A program made the translations under genes and the position numbers. From positions 248,001 to 312,000 of the forward strand of contig NZ_CANMIW010000005.1 of the NCBI RefSeq assembly GCF_947498005.1: 64,000 nucleotides of DNA, written 5' to 3'. Positions 17,008-26,718 of the stretch are shown piece after piece. Origin of the DNA: an uncultured Winogradskyella sp. Its GTDB lineage: Bacteria > Bacteroidota > Bacteroidia > Flavobacteriales > Flavobacteriaceae. The number at the start of each line of letters is the position of its first letter. Position 1 is the first letter of the stretch. Below the pieces are notes generated by a model. That model saw only the letters and a program-made list of their open reading frames with translations, was not told the DNA's origin and searched no databases.

Positions 17008-17313
17008 TTAAATTTTATTTAAATATAGTTTGATTAGATAACTTCCAACGATTATAATAACATTAGACATCGCTAATATAAATATAATTTTATTGCTGTT
17101 TTTAAAATTCTTAAAACTGTTTACAATTAGAAATCCAAAAAAGCCCAATAATGTGTAGATTGCAGGATACATAAAAAAAGCATCAATTAATTTACCTTCC
17201 AAGATTAAAGCGATAGAGCGTTGAATACCACAACCCATGCACTCATAACCAAAAATTTTTTTGTTTAAGCAAGGAATCATGTAGTCTTCAAGACCGTTAA
17301 TCAATATTAGCAT
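17008..17313 (-). CDS. DUF2752 family membrane protein
   Basis: This 101-residue protein has the DUF2752 signature near the N-terminus: EDYMIPCLNKKIFGYECMG, then CGIQRS, in which a C-GCG--R motif occurs. Two membrane helices follow (about 52-68 and 75-95). The start at 17313 keeps the usual EDYM-PC opening of the family. It precedes the CCC-motif gene by 2 bp; the pairing recurs in Bacteroidota. Biochemical role unknown. Confidence 0.85.
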   Translation of the reverse strand: MLILINGLEDYMIPCLNKKIFGYECMGCGIQRSIALILEGKLIDAFFMYPAIYTLLGFFGFLIVNSFKNFKNSNKIIFILAMSNVIIIVGSYLIKLYLNKI

Positions 17314-17374
17314 AGCGCTAAATTAAGATTTTACTAAATACTTTTACAAATGAATTTATTATTTTTCTAAAGTG

Positions 17375-17382
17375 TACTTTTG
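17375..17382 (+). promoter_or_regulatory. putative promoter -7 element for the 17401 operon
   Basis: TACTTTTG is an exact TAnnTTTG match 18 bp before the ATG at 17401. It overlaps the alternative TTG start at 17380, which argues against that start. Confidence 0.5.
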
Positions 17383-17400
17383 TGTTTTAATTTTTTAATT

Positions 17401-17616
17401 ATGAATATTTCTAGAACAGTAAATTTAATTTGCATTGTAGTTGGTGGCTTAATTGCATTCTATGCAAATGCAGAAGAAGAGCAAAATCTATATTTATTAA
17501 TTGGTGGTATTGCCTTATTGATGTTTGGTATTTATAGAACTTCAAGAAATATTCCTAGCAAAAATGATAAACCAGAAGAATCTTTTATAAAAACTGAGAA
17601 GGAAGATGAAGTTTAA
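17401..17616 (+). CDS. small hypothetical membrane protein
   Basis: This 71-residue protein has two membrane helices (about 4-20 and 27-45) joined by a short acidic loop (NAEEEQN), then a charged tail (ESFIKTEKEDEV). I do not recognise a named family. Its last codons overlap the start of the Smr gene by 11 bp, indicating coupled translation. The ATG at 17401 is chosen because an upstream TTG would lie inside the -7 promoter element. Confidence 0.7.
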   Translation: MNISRTVNLICIVVGGLIAFYANAEEEQNLYLLIGGIALLMFGIYRTSRNIPSKNDKPEESFIKTEKEDEV

Positions 17617-18163
17617 AATTGGCGATTCGGTTGAAACTATAGACGACGATATTTCAGGAACTGTAACTAAGATTTCTGAAAACACTATTACAGTTGAAGA
17701 TAATAATGGTTTTGATTTTCAGTTTGAAGCTAACGAACTCATTATCAGAGCAGCTGGTAATTCTTTAAAAAGTGCTGTTTACAATGCAGACTTTGAGGCT
17801 GTTAAAAAAGAAAAAGCATTTAAAAAAAGAAAACAAACACTAACGGTTAAACCAAAAGAACGACATGCACCAAAGTTTGAGGTTGATTTACATATTCATC
17901 ATTTAACTAAATCGTCTAGAGGCATGACTAACTATGACATGCTAAATCTTCAATTAGATACTGCAAGAGGACAACTAGAGTTTGCAATTCGTAAACGAAT
18001 CCCAAAAATTGTATTTATACATGGTGTTGGCGAAGGCGTACTTCGTCAAGAATTAGAAACCTTATTTAGCCGTTATAATAACGTAAAATTTTATGATGCT
18101 GACTATAAAACTTATGGATTAGGTGCAACTGAAGTTAGAATATTACAAAATATAGCGCCTTAA
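17606..18163 (+). CDS. Smr/MutS-C family protein
   Basis: This 185-residue protein has an N-terminal small beta-barrel (MKFKIGDSVETIDDDISGT) and a basic linker. Its C-terminal Smr domain (about 93-185) carries the hallmark DLHIHHL and the FIHGVGEGVLR loop. Smr domains are DNA nicking endonucleases or RNA-processing nucleases. Smr proteins can act in ribosome rescue or recombination control, so the substrate is open. The stop codon overlaps that of the convergent lipoprotein gene. Confidence 0.88.
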   Translation: MKFKIGDSVETIDDDISGTVTKISENTITVEDNNGFDFQFEANELIIRAAGNSLKSAVYNADFEAVKKEKAFKKRKQTLTVKPKERHAPKFEVDLHIHHLTKSSRGMTNYDMLNLQLDTARGQLEFAIRKRIPKIVFIHGVGEGVLRQELETLFSRYNNVKFYDADYKTYGLGATEVRILQNIAP

Positions 18164-19092
18164 TCATCATCTGTTTCCGGTTCGACAGTAATGATATAAG
18201 AAATATCAAAATCTCCATAATCTATATACGTAGAATTGATAATGTCAAATCCTGCATTTTCAATTATGAAACTAGTAGTCACTGTACTTGTGTAAGTACT
18301 CACTATAAAACCAGAGTCATCAAATTCTTCTTGCGCAGAAATGTGATTATATAAGTAACGATAAATATCTATGTCATTTTCATCCGCAACAATATTTACC
18401 TGTGCTCTAGGGTTTTGATTTACAGAAAAATCTTCTAGACGAGTAGGTACACCATCATTATCGTCGTCGTCGTCTAAATAATCTAATGTACCATCACCAT
18501 CAGTATCTAGCCCATTGGTTAACGGATCATCATCACCATCAGCATTTAAAATATCAATTTCTTGTGAAGTTCTTACATTATCGTTGTCATCATCGTCGTC
18601 TTTGTAATCTGGTAAGCCATCACCATCCCAATCTTGTGGATCATCAATTCCGCCAGGTCCATACTCATCTTCACTTGGTATACCATCTCCATCATCATCA
18701 ATAATTGTTGAAGTGGCATAAACCGTTCCGCTGTCTGCTTCGTAATCATCAATTACACTTAAATCACCAGGTGGAATATCATCACATAATTCATCGTCTT
18801 CTATAGATCTGTTATATGACCTTAGTATAAAGCGCGTTTCGCCTCCTTCTACAATAGTGAATTCTGCCGACGTAGCTGTTGTAAAAATTAATTCATTTTC
18901 TTCATCCTTATTTATTATTAATAATAACGCTTCACTAGGACTTTCACGAGTGTCATATAACAAATATGAGTTAACTGCATTATCACAACGTTCTAATTCA
19001 CCTTCAAACTCGAGGTCAATTGTTAAAATATCGCCATCATCACAAGCGACTAAAAAAGCGAAACAAAAAAGGAAATAAAAACGACGGATCAT
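18160..19092 (-). CDS. lipoprotein with thrombospondin type 3 calcium repeats
   Basis: Starting at the ATG at 19092, this is 310 residues with a lipoprotein signal (MIRRFYFLFCFAFLVAC). The central part (about 125-225) is very rich in Asp with repeats such as DDDGDGIP, DWDGDGLPDYKDDDDDND and DTDGDGTLDYLD, typical of calcium-binding thrombospondin type 3 repeats. The C-terminal region resembles DUF-type surface lipoproteins of Flavobacteria. Probably exposed on the outer membrane. It overlaps the Smr stop by 4 bp in convergent orientation. Confidence 0.8.
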   Translation of the reverse strand: MIRRFYFLFCFAFLVACDDGDILTIDLEFEGELERCDNAVNSYLLYDTRESPSEALLLIINKDEENELIFTTATSAEFTIVEGGETRFILRSYNRSIEDDELCDDIPPGDLSVIDDYEADSGTVYATSTIIDDDGDGIPSEDEYGPGGIDDPQDWDGDGLPDYKDDDDDNDNVRTSQEIDILNADGDDDPLTNGLDTDGDGTLDYLDDDDDNDGVPTRLEDFSVNQNPRAQVNIVADENDIDIYRYLYNHISAQEEFDDSGFIVSTYTSTVTTSFIIENAGFDIINSTYIDYGDFDISYIITVEPETDDD

Positions 19093-19166
19093 AGATTCAA
19101 TTTTAAACAAAAATAAAGGATTTGTAAAATTATAACGCTCCATTATCTAAATAATTTTATTTACAA

Positions 19167-19174
19167 TATTTTTG
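19167..19174 (+). promoter_or_regulatory. putative promoter -7 element abutting the cysteine desulfurase start
   Basis: TATTTTTG matches TAnnTTTG exactly and ends only 4 bp before the ATG at 19179. A start site at the normal distance would give a leaderless or nearly leaderless mRNA. Confidence 0.45.
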
Positions 19175-19178
19175 TGAA

Positions 19179-20324
19179 ATGAAACACGTTTATTTAGATA
19201 ATGCGGCAACCACAGCAATTCGTAAAGAAGTTATAGAACGTATGACTATAGTATTACAAGAAAACTATGGTAATGCGTCGTCTACTCACAGTTTTGGACG
19301 CTCATCTAAAGCTCTTTTAGAACAATGTAGAAAGAATATTGCATCTTATTTTAATGTTTCTGCTTCAGAAATAGTTTTTACATCTGGTGGAACTGAAGCG
19401 GATAATTTAGCTTTACGCAGTGCTGTTAGAGATTTAGGTTATACTGAAATTATAACCTCTAAAATAGAGCATCATGCGGTTTTGCATACTGCGGAACAGC
19501 TGCAAAAAGAATATAATGTAAAGCTTACTTATGTAAACGTTGACCAATGTGGACAAGTTGACTATGCGCATTTAGAACAATTATTAAAATCTAGTGATAA
19601 AGCAATAGTTAGTTTAATGCATATTAACAACGAAATAGGAAATATCTTAGATATAAAGAAAGTAGCTGATTTATGTAAATCGAATAATGCATTGTTTCAT
19701 ACAGACACTGTTCAATCTATTGGTCATTATAAAATTGACCTACAAGCTATACCTATAGATTTTTTGGCTGCTAGCGCGCATAAATTTCATGGACCTAAAG
19801 GTGTTGGTTTTTGTTTTATTAGAAAAGAATCTGGTCTTAAACCATTAATTTTTGGCGGCGAACAGGAGAGAGGTTATAGAGCAGGTACGGAGTCTATTCA
19901 TAATATTGTTGGTTTAGATGAAGCTTTAAAGATTGCTTACTCTAATCTTGAAGATGATAAAAAGTATGTTTCAGGTTTAAAGACTTACTTCATAGCGCAA
20001 CTAAAAAACGAGATTCCAGAAGCAAGTTTTAATGGTCGTTGTGAAGATAATACTAACAGTACCTACACATTAGTTAATGTCTGTTTACCAATAGCTGCAG
20101 AAAAAACAGCAATGTTACAATTTCAGCTCGATTTAAAAGGAATTGCTTGTTCTAAAGGAAGTGCTTGCCAAAGTGGTAGTAGCCAACAATCTCACGTATT
20201 GACTGAAATACTATCAGAAAATAAACTGAAGCAACCATCTGTGCGTTTCTCTTTTAGTATTTACAATACAAAAGACGAATTAGATTATGTAATAAGTGTA
20301 TTAAAAGCGTTTGTTAATTCTTAA
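19179..20324 (+). CDS. cysteine desulfurase (NifS/IscS-like)
   Basis: This 381-residue PLP enzyme removes sulfur from cysteine for Fe-S clusters or thiolation. Key landmarks are VYLDNAATTAIR at the start, TSGGTEADNLAL (PLP phosphate), the Schiff-base lysine in ASAHKFHGPKG, and the catalytic cysteine in CSKGSACQSGSS. The active-site loop and overall length match class-I (NifS/IscS) enzymes rather than SufS. The gene is alone and its end overlaps the convergent T9SS gene by 11 bp, so its partner scaffold is not local. Confidence 0.93.
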   Translation: MKHVYLDNAATTAIRKEVIERMTIVLQENYGNASSTHSFGRSSKALLEQCRKNIASYFNVSASEIVFTSGGTEADNLALRSAVRDLGYTEIITSKIEHHAVLHTAEQLQKEYNVKLTYVNVDQCGQVDYAHLEQLLKSSDKAIVSLMHINNEIGNILDIKKVADLCKSNNALFHTDTVQSIGHYKIDLQAIPIDFLAASAHKFHGPKGVGFCFIRKESGLKPLIFGGEQERGYRAGTESIHNIVGLDEALKIAYSNLEDDKKYVSGLKTYFIAQLKNEIPEASFNGRCEDNTNSTYTLVNVCLPIAAEKTAMLQFQLDLKGIACSKGSACQSGSSQQSHVLTEILSENKLKQPSVRFSFSIYNTKDELDYVISVLKAFVNS

Positions 20325-22131
20325 CAATAATTTTTTGTGATTTTACAGTTGAAGAATTTGTGGTCACTTTTACAACATACACACCATCACTGATCGCAGC
20401 TGTAGATACACTATAAAGTTCTGAAACCGCATTATATGGTAAATTATAAATACGTTTACCTGCGACATCAAATATCTCAATAGTTTTAATATCTAATGCA
20501 TTAGGATTTAAAACTGAAAGCTCATTATTATCATTGTTTTGACGTATGGTTAAAGACGTAGCCTCAAAATCTTCAATACCTAAGGTACTGTTTGTTGTAA
20601 ATACAATTTCAAAACGATTTGTGTAGTTTCCAGGTTCAATATTTAGTTCATAATCTACATTTCTTAAATTAATGTATGTGTCATTTTCATTATCATGAAT
20701 ATAAATACCTTGAGATTCGTCAAAATTTTGAACATCGAAAATTCTGAATCTTAATGGTTGTTGTTCTTCAATATCAATTACAAATGGGATTGTTAACTCT
20801 TGAGCAAATGGGTAAGCCAAACCAGAATAGACATCATTTTCTTGTTCAAAATAAGCATCTGAACTTAAATTTTGAGAACGATGTAATTCTAAACCTCTAT
20901 CATGTCCAAAGGTTGCCGTATCATGAAAATTCAATAAGAGTTGACGTGTGTATTGTGCTTCATTGACACTAAAATCAACATTTAGTCGAAACCTTTTATA
21001 ATCATTAGGAACTATGGAAAGTCCATTTTCTTGATATTGAATCCCAGTATTTGGAGTTGTTTCAGTAGCATTATTATCGTTAGTATTACTACTTCTAAAA
21101 AAGTAACTATCTGTACCAATTTTTTCAAAAACACGATGCGTATTTTTTACAGATACAGTATTTGTAGTTGCACCAGCTTGTCCTTCAACCATGAAACCTT
21201 GTCCAATTGGTATATAACGACGTGCTTGTTTAGTGCCACCTGGAGGTCCAGGAGGTATTCCGGTAGAAATTCCTTGAGAATTATAAGTTTCGAATTGAGC
21301 AAATGTATTAGATACTATTGTGCCAGCTGCATTGATGGTAAACTCATGATAACCACCAATATAATCTGCAACGTAATGTGAATTAATATATCCTGCTTGT
21401 TCCCAATAAAAAAGTGTACCAACGATTTCGTTTACATTATCAGCGTCATGAATAAAAGCTGCAGAGTCTATAGCACTTGGATAAGGATTACCAACCAATG
21501 TAAATTCGCCAACTGCAATAGGATTAGACATGGTTCCATTGTTTGGTTTTCCTCTAAAATCATATTCTTGATTATTAGAAACACCTGTACCGTTTCCTTT
21601 CATTGTAAATCCTAAACCAGGAGCAATAGCGCCTGCGTCTCCAACAAAAAACCAATCTGAATAAAGACTAGAAGTTTGGTACGTCCATAGCCACCTTGTA
21701 GAAATTGTTAATGGACTTGCGCTACCATCGTAGCCTGTTGTAAATAATGCTGGTGTTGAGTTTTCGAGATCAATAACATCATTAAGTAGGGCGACTCTAG
21801 CATCTTCATTTCCATTTGCTAGAGAGGTATTACCTACTGGAGAACACCAATAATTATAACTCCATTGGTTAGCTGTACCAGTTTGGTAAACACTTAGCTC
21901 TCCCAATCCAGAATTACCTGTAGTACCTGTTCCTTGAATTAGTTGAGATTCATCTCTTAAATAAATTTTTGCGGTTGATTCTTCTAAATTAACATCATCG
22001 TTAACAAAGAGTACTTCATCAGAAACAAATACATAAGCATTGTTTCGTACGCTTAGTTGAGCGAATGAAAAAGAAAAACACAGTATTGCGCATGCAAATA
22101 AAGAAAGTTTCATATTCTTAAATTTTTGCAC
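20314..22131 (-). CDS. secreted protein with type IX secretion C-terminal sorting domain
   Basis: This protein is 605 residues from the first ATG; the ATG at 22113 (MKLSLFACAILCFSFSFAQ) is the better signal-peptide start. The last about 75 residues form a type A T9SS sorting domain: KTIEIFDVAGKRIYNLP, then GVYVVKVTTNSSTVKSQKI with lysine near the end. The central region is glycine- and asparagine-rich and secreted-like, with VGNPYPSAID and GGYHEFTIN. It is probably a cell-surface cargo exported by the same machinery as PorQ. No enzymatic motif recognised. Confidence 0.9.
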   Translation of the reverse strand: MQKFKNMKLSLFACAILCFSFSFAQLSVRNNAYVFVSDEVLFVNDDVNLEESTAKIYLRDESQLIQGTGTTGNSGLGELSVYQTGTANQWSYNYWCSPVGNTSLANGNEDARVALLNDVIDLENSTPALFTTGYDGSASPLTISTRWLWTYQTSSLYSDWFFVGDAGAIAPGLGFTMKGNGTGVSNNQEYDFRGKPNNGTMSNPIAVGEFTLVGNPYPSAIDSAAFIHDADNVNEIVGTLFYWEQAGYINSHYVADYIGGYHEFTINAAGTIVSNTFAQFETYNSQGISTGIPPGPPGGTKQARRYIPIGQGFMVEGQAGATTNTVSVKNTHRVFEKIGTDSYFFRSSNTNDNNATETTPNTGIQYQENGLSIVPNDYKRFRLNVDFSVNEAQYTRQLLLNFHDTATFGHDRGLELHRSQNLSSDAYFEQENDVYSGLAYPFAQELTIPFVIDIEEQQPLRFRIFDVQNFDESQGIYIHDNENDTYINLRNVDYELNIEPGNYTNRFEIVFTTNSTLGIEDFEATSLTIRQNNDNNELSVLNPNALDIKTIEIFDVAGKRIYNLPYNAVSELYSVSTAAISDGVYVVKVTTNSSTVKSQKIIVKN

Positions 22132-22171
22132 TTGTGTTTAGTAGGGTAACCAAAAGTGAATTAAATAGTTA

Positions 22172-22179
22172 CAAATTTA
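22172..22179 (-). promoter_or_regulatory. putative promoter -7 element for the T9SS cargo gene
   Basis: Minus-strand TAAATTTG matches TAnnTTTG exactly, 40-58 bp upstream of the two candidate ATGs at 22131 and 22113. Confidence 0.4.
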
Positions 22180-22271
22180 AACATTTTATAGTTGAATTAA
22201 TGTTCGGTCATCGGTAATATTGGTATTTCCACTAAAAATAAGATTGGTTTTTCTAATTCAACAAGAAAAAA

Positions 22272-24737
22272 TTAGAATCGGGCAGATAATCTTAAATTAA
22301 AAACGCGAGGCGTTAAATAGTTTGGAATTGCATATTGCCCTTTGCTATACACGTCTCTTACCCAAGTATTTGTTATGGAATTTTGGTTATTAAACATGTT
22401 GTAAATTTCAAAACCAATAGACAATTCTTTTACCGACTTTTTCCATTTGGCCTTGTACTTGCTTTCTGGGTTAACAATTTGGTATGAAATTCCTAAATCT
22501 GCACGTCTATAATCTCTAAGTCTAAGTTGGTAAACGTAGGGATCGGCATAACTAGGCGAACCTCCAGGAACACCAGTATTATAAACTAAATTAAGGTACA
22601 TTTTTAGATCAGGCATATTGGGTACATAATCTTGAAAAAGTACACCAAATTTTAAACGTTGGTCTGTTGGTCTTGCAATGTAACCACGATCGTCAATGTT
22701 TTCTTCTGTTTTTAGATAACCAAAACTAAACCATGACTCAGTACCAGGAACAAATTCTCCATTTAGTCTTAAATCTAAACCATAAGCATACGCTTTTGCA
22801 TTGTTTTTTGCTGCATACCGAATTCTCACATTTTCTAATGTGTAAGGATTAACGTCACTCATACCTTTATAATAGGCTTCTACTACCAATTTAAATGGTC
22901 GTTTCCAAAGTTGAAAACTTTGCTCATTACCAAGTACCACATGAAATGATTTTTGAGCCTTAACATCTGGTTGTACAGTTCCTACAGAATCTCTTAACTC
23001 TCTGTAAAAAGGCGGTTGATGGTATAAACCACCTGCAACTCTAAAAAGCACATCTTTTTCCCAGTTAGGCTTAATTGCAAATTGAGCTCTTGGACTAAAT
23101 ACAGTGTGGGATTTAGTTTCAACATCTTCGCCAGAAACGGACCAACTATGAGTTCTTACACCTGCATTATAAAAGACTTCGTGTCCATTCCAATCCGTTT
23201 TTTTACTGTACTGACCAAAAGCTTGAAATCTATTTATGGTTATTCGGTTTAAAGCTCTTACTTCTTCAAAGGCTGTTAATGGTCCTGAGAAAGATTCATA
23301 AGGTTGGTAATTTGGTTCGCTAAAACGTGGAGGTCTTATAGAGAAACCAGCAGAGTCAATAACTTCATATTCTACAAGTCTATCTCTAATATCTTCATTG
23401 GTATATTTTACAGACCACTCAATAGTACTTTCTTCATCAATTTTATAATCGCCTCTGTGTTCTGCATTTATAATAAAAGCATCTAAATCATTACGAGCAT
23501 GTGTTAATTGAGAACCAATACCTTCACTAAATTCTACTTCGCCTAAATTTTCGTCGCCAATACTAGTATTAACTTGACCTAATCGATACTGTGCTAATAT
23601 GTCAAAATATTCTTGTTCCGTAGTGTGATATGCTGATGCAATTAATTTTAAAGTTAGGTCTTCATTTACAAAATAGTTAGCCTTTAATGCTCCAAACGCT
23701 GTTTGGTATTGATCTTTTTCTTGACCTTCATAGAAAACCAAAAGCGCTACTGGGTCTTGAAGTGTACCAAAATTTGTTTGTCTGTTTTCTGGTTGAAAAT
23801 TGTACTTGTTTAAAGAAAGATTCCCTAAAAAGTTTAAGTGAAATTTACTCGAAAAACGATAGGTTAAATAGGTTTGAGCATCTGCAAAAACAGGTTCAAC
23901 ATTGCCTTCAGTCTCTAAGCTGTTGAGCAGTAAACTATTATCTCTGTAGCGTACACCTGCGATACCTGAAAACTTTCCATCCTTGGAAACGGTTTCTGCT
24001 GCGATACTTCCGCCAAGTAAACTTAAATCTGCCCTTATCCCAAAATCAACTGGGTTACGATATGTAATATCTAGTACGGAAGATAATTTATCTCCATATT
24101 TAGCTTGAAAACCACCAGCTGAAAAATCTACATTCTGCACTAAATCTGTATTCACAAAGCTTAAACCTTCTTGATTTCCAGATCTAATAAGAAAAGGTCT
24201 GTAAACTTCAATTTCATTTACATAAACTAAATTTTCATCAAAATTCCCACCTCTAACAGAATACTGCGTACTTAACTCATTAGAAATATTAACGCCAGGT
24301 AATGTTTTTAAAATGTTCTCTACACCTGGTTGTGCGCCTTTTATGGTTCTTAGCGTTGCAGGATCAATTGACACAACGCCTTCCGTTGTTAATCTTGTAT
24401 TACTATTAATAACAACGGTTGTAATCTGTTCAAATTCTACGAGCATAACAGGATTAAATTCTAACTCCTGTCCATTTTTTAAGTTGAAGGTTTGTTCTAT
24501 TCGTTCATGAGATAAATGTGTGAAAACCACAGTAACTTCTTTACCATAAGGTATTTTTAATTCGTAGAATCCATTACTATTGGTCGCTGTACCTTCTCCA
24601 GTACTCGCTTTTATATTTACGTTTTCAATAGGTGTATTGGCTTCGTTTAAAATAACACCTCTTATGATTGAAGATTGCGCAAAGGATAGCAAACTAAATA
24701 GTAAGCTAATTAAAATAATAAAGTGTAAGCGTTTCAA
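22272..24737 (-). CDS. TonB-dependent outer-membrane receptor
   Basis: This 821-residue protein has a signal peptide (MKRLHFIILISLLFSLLSFAQ), an N-terminal carboxypeptidase-regulatory-like domain (about 22-105; SSIIRGVILNEANTPIENV), a plug domain (about 120-220; LKTLPGVNISNELSTQYSV) and a 22-strand barrel ending in the aromatic RVFNLRLSARF. It takes up a ligand across the outer membrane using TonB energy. No SusD partner is adjacent, so it is not an obvious glycan locus. It follows the M23 peptidase gene by 11 bp, likely as one transcript. Confidence 0.93.
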   Translation of the reverse strand: MKRLHFIILISLLFSLLSFAQSSIIRGVILNEANTPIENVNIKASTGEGTATNSNGFYELKIPYGKEVTVVFTHLSHERIEQTFNLKNGQELEFNPVMLVEFEQITTVVINSNTRLTTEGVVSIDPATLRTIKGAQPGVENILKTLPGVNISNELSTQYSVRGGNFDENLVYVNEIEVYRPFLIRSGNQEGLSFVNTDLVQNVDFSAGGFQAKYGDKLSSVLDITYRNPVDFGIRADLSLLGGSIAAETVSKDGKFSGIAGVRYRDNSLLLNSLETEGNVEPVFADAQTYLTYRFSSKFHLNFLGNLSLNKYNFQPENRQTNFGTLQDPVALLVFYEGQEKDQYQTAFGALKANYFVNEDLTLKLIASAYHTTEQEYFDILAQYRLGQVNTSIGDENLGEVEFSEGIGSQLTHARNDLDAFIINAEHRGDYKIDEESTIEWSVKYTNEDIRDRLVEYEVIDSAGFSIRPPRFSEPNYQPYESFSGPLTAFEEVRALNRITINRFQAFGQYSKKTDWNGHEVFYNAGVRTHSWSVSGEDVETKSHTVFSPRAQFAIKPNWEKDVLFRVAGGLYHQPPFYRELRDSVGTVQPDVKAQKSFHVVLGNEQSFQLWKRPFKLVVEAYYKGMSDVNPYTLENVRIRYAAKNNAKAYAYGLDLRLNGEFVPGTESWFSFGYLKTEENIDDRGYIARPTDQRLKFGVLFQDYVPNMPDLKMYLNLVYNTGVPGGSPSYADPYVYQLRLRDYRRADLGISYQIVNPESKYKAKWKKSVKELSIGFEIYNMFNNQNSITNTWVRDVYSKGQYAIPNYLTPRVFNLRLSARF

Positions 24738-24748
24738 ATAGTTTGGTT

Positions 24749-26437
24749 TTATTTTCTGAAAAAGGTGGCTTCAAATGTAGAACTATTTCCTACATTATCT
24801 GTTACTATAATCTTTAATTCGTTCTTAGTACCTTTAACGATGTTATCATTAAAATCGTGTATTAAAGTTTTGGTTTTATAATCATATTCCATTAATATCC
24901 ATTGGCCATTTACAGTTGCTCTGTATTTGCTAATACCAGATAAGTCATCTTCAATCTTCACTTTTAGATATCTGTATTTGCTTAACCACTTCTTATCTTG
25001 AAAATTAATTGGTTTTATGGTAGGGGAGATGGTATCCATAGCTAATGCAAACGTGCCAAATGTTTTACTTCTAGCACTTAGTACATTACCTTTTCTGGTA
25101 GTTTTAATGTAATTGGGTCTTTTATAGTAGCCGTATAACTTTGAAATAAAAATTTTATCCTGATGTTCTGATTTATACTTCGTTAAATCATAATTGATGT
25201 AAAAATTCTTTTGAAGTGGTATTTTATCTTCATGCAGAAAAAGCGTATCAGAATTGACTTCAAAATCTACAAATTCATCATCATATAAAGTGTTTTCATA
25301 AAAATTAACGGTAATTAATCCTGAAGTTAAGGTTGTCGATTGGTCACTATATATTAAGGTTTTATCAGATTCATCTATAAGACTGTCTTTTTTTACAACT
25401 AAGGGTTTACCTTCAATTGGCACAGTAACCCATGTTTCATTGTTATGATAATCTCTAATTCTTATTTTATAAACAGTTGCTGTACTGTCTTCTACAGATA
25501 CATATCCATTGTCATGCACGTCTTTATATAAGCTTAACGGATTGTTTTGTTCTATAAATAACTTTTGAATTTTTGATTTTTTCGTTTTATAGTAATTGTA
25601 ATCAACATAGCGTTTAATATGTTTGGTCTCTTCAAAACTAAATCGTTTAAAATCTACTTCAATACTTTTGTTGCCGTTAAATATGGTTTGAATATTACTA
25701 ACACCGTTATTATTAGGAGCTAAATCTTGCTTATCGTAAGAAGTTACACCAAAACCAATGTCACCATAAGCCGTTATTTTTTCAACGGTATAATCTCCAG
25801 ATTTTTGAGGAATTAATCGTAATTGAGTGCGTTCGTTTTTTCCGTTAATTGAAGCGTTTTCATCTTTAGGGTAGGCAAAAACTGCAGAAACATAAGGCTG
25901 TTTAGAATCCTTAACCTTCATGCCAAAAAGTAATGGATTTATTGGTCGCTCTTGGTTGTCTCTAATTTCGAAATGCAAATGAGGTCCACCAGAACTACCT
26001 GTATTTCCGGAGTATGCTATGACTTCGTTTGCGGCAACTAATAATTCTTCTGAATGTGGAAAAACTTCAACCTCATAACTTTCTTTATCGTATTGACATT
26101 GTTTTATATACTCCTCAAACCGGTCAGATAATTTTTTTAAATGACCATATACTGTTGTATAACCATTAGGGTGAGTGATATAAATAGCTTTACCATACCC
26201 AAAGTGCGAAATTTTAATTCGGCTTACATAGCCTTCTGCAGCGGTATATACTTTTAAACCTTGTTTACGCTGTGTTTTAATATCTAATCCGCCATGAAAA
26301 TGCGAAGAACGTAACTCTGCAAACGTACCAGAAAGCACTAAAGGAATGTCTAATGGATGCCTAAAATAGTCTTGAGGATATTCAGATTGCCCATAAATAG
26401 AGCAAGAAAATAAGATAAAAAATAAGAGTGGTTTCAT
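24749..26437 (-). CDS. M23 family metallopeptidase
   Basis: This 562-residue secreted protein has a signal peptide (MKPLLFFILFSCSIYG). Its N-terminal M23/LytM zinc domain (about 30-170) has the ligand sets HFHGGLDI and GPHLHFEIRD. The rest is beta-rich with repeated KSKI and DNV segments. M23 enzymes cut peptidoglycan cross-bridges. The long C-terminal half resembles the Flavobacteria M23 group with Ig-like modules. It precedes the TonB receptor gene by 11 bp. Confidence 0.9.
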   Translation of the reverse strand: MKPLLFFILFSCSIYGQSEYPQDYFRHPLDIPLVLSGTFAELRSSHFHGGLDIKTQRKQGLKVYTAAEGYVSRIKISHFGYGKAIYITHPNGYTTVYGHLKKLSDRFEEYIKQCQYDKESYEVEVFPHSEELLVAANEVIAYSGNTGSSGGPHLHFEIRDNQERPINPLLFGMKVKDSKQPYVSAVFAYPKDENASINGKNERTQLRLIPQKSGDYTVEKITAYGDIGFGVTSYDKQDLAPNNNGVSNIQTIFNGNKSIEVDFKRFSFEETKHIKRYVDYNYYKTKKSKIQKLFIEQNNPLSLYKDVHDNGYVSVEDSTATVYKIRIRDYHNNETWVTVPIEGKPLVVKKDSLIDESDKTLIYSDQSTTLTSGLITVNFYENTLYDDEFVDFEVNSDTLFLHEDKIPLQKNFYINYDLTKYKSEHQDKIFISKLYGYYKRPNYIKTTRKGNVLSARSKTFGTFALAMDTISPTIKPINFQDKKWLSKYRYLKVKIEDDLSGISKYRATVNGQWILMEYDYKTKTLIHDFNDNIVKGTKNELKIIVTDNVGNSSTFEATFFRK

Positions 26438-26536
26438 ATATAAAACTAGAATAGCTAAAATATTAATTTGATAACGAAATACAAATGTTAAAAGTGTATT
26501 ATTTTTAATACCGTGAGTTTTTACTTTAAAATTTTA

Positions 26537-26579
26537 ATTTCATTTTTAATATTTCATAAATGTTATTTCATTTTTAATA
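26537..26579. repeat. two 15-bp direct repeats in the divergent intergenic region
   Basis: ATTTCATTTTTAATA occurs at 26537-26551 and 26565-26579, with a period of 28 bp. The 281-bp gap between the M23 gene and the zapA operon is otherwise AT-rich and unassigned apart from the promoter at 26664. Confidence 0.5.
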
Positions 26580-26663
26580 CTTATTAAAGCTTTTAATTTT
26601 AGTCTATTAGTTAAAGTATTAATCTTATAGACATTAGGTTTATAAAAAATAATCACAAAAGAA

Positions 26664-26694
26664 TTGCGTTTTTTCATTTGGTATGTTAACTTTG
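26664..26694 (+). promoter_or_regulatory. promoter of the zapA operon
   Basis: TTG (26664-26666), a 20-bp spacer and TAACTTTG (26687-26694) match the Bacteroidota consensus TTG-N19 to 23-TAnnTTTG well. The start codon follows at 26719, giving a short leader. Confidence 0.7.
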
Positions 26695-26718
26695 TTTCAA
26701 TAGTATTGAATTGCTTTA

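Noticed and set aside
18486..18704. Plus-strand His-rich open frame
   Set aside because: It is antisense to the Asp repeats (GAT/GAC codons read as ATC/GTC or CAT in other frames) of the lipoprotein, so the His runs are an artefact.
21031..21381. Plus-strand 116-codon open frame
   Set aside because: It is antisense to the T9SS cargo protein, which has a good signal peptide and sorting domain.
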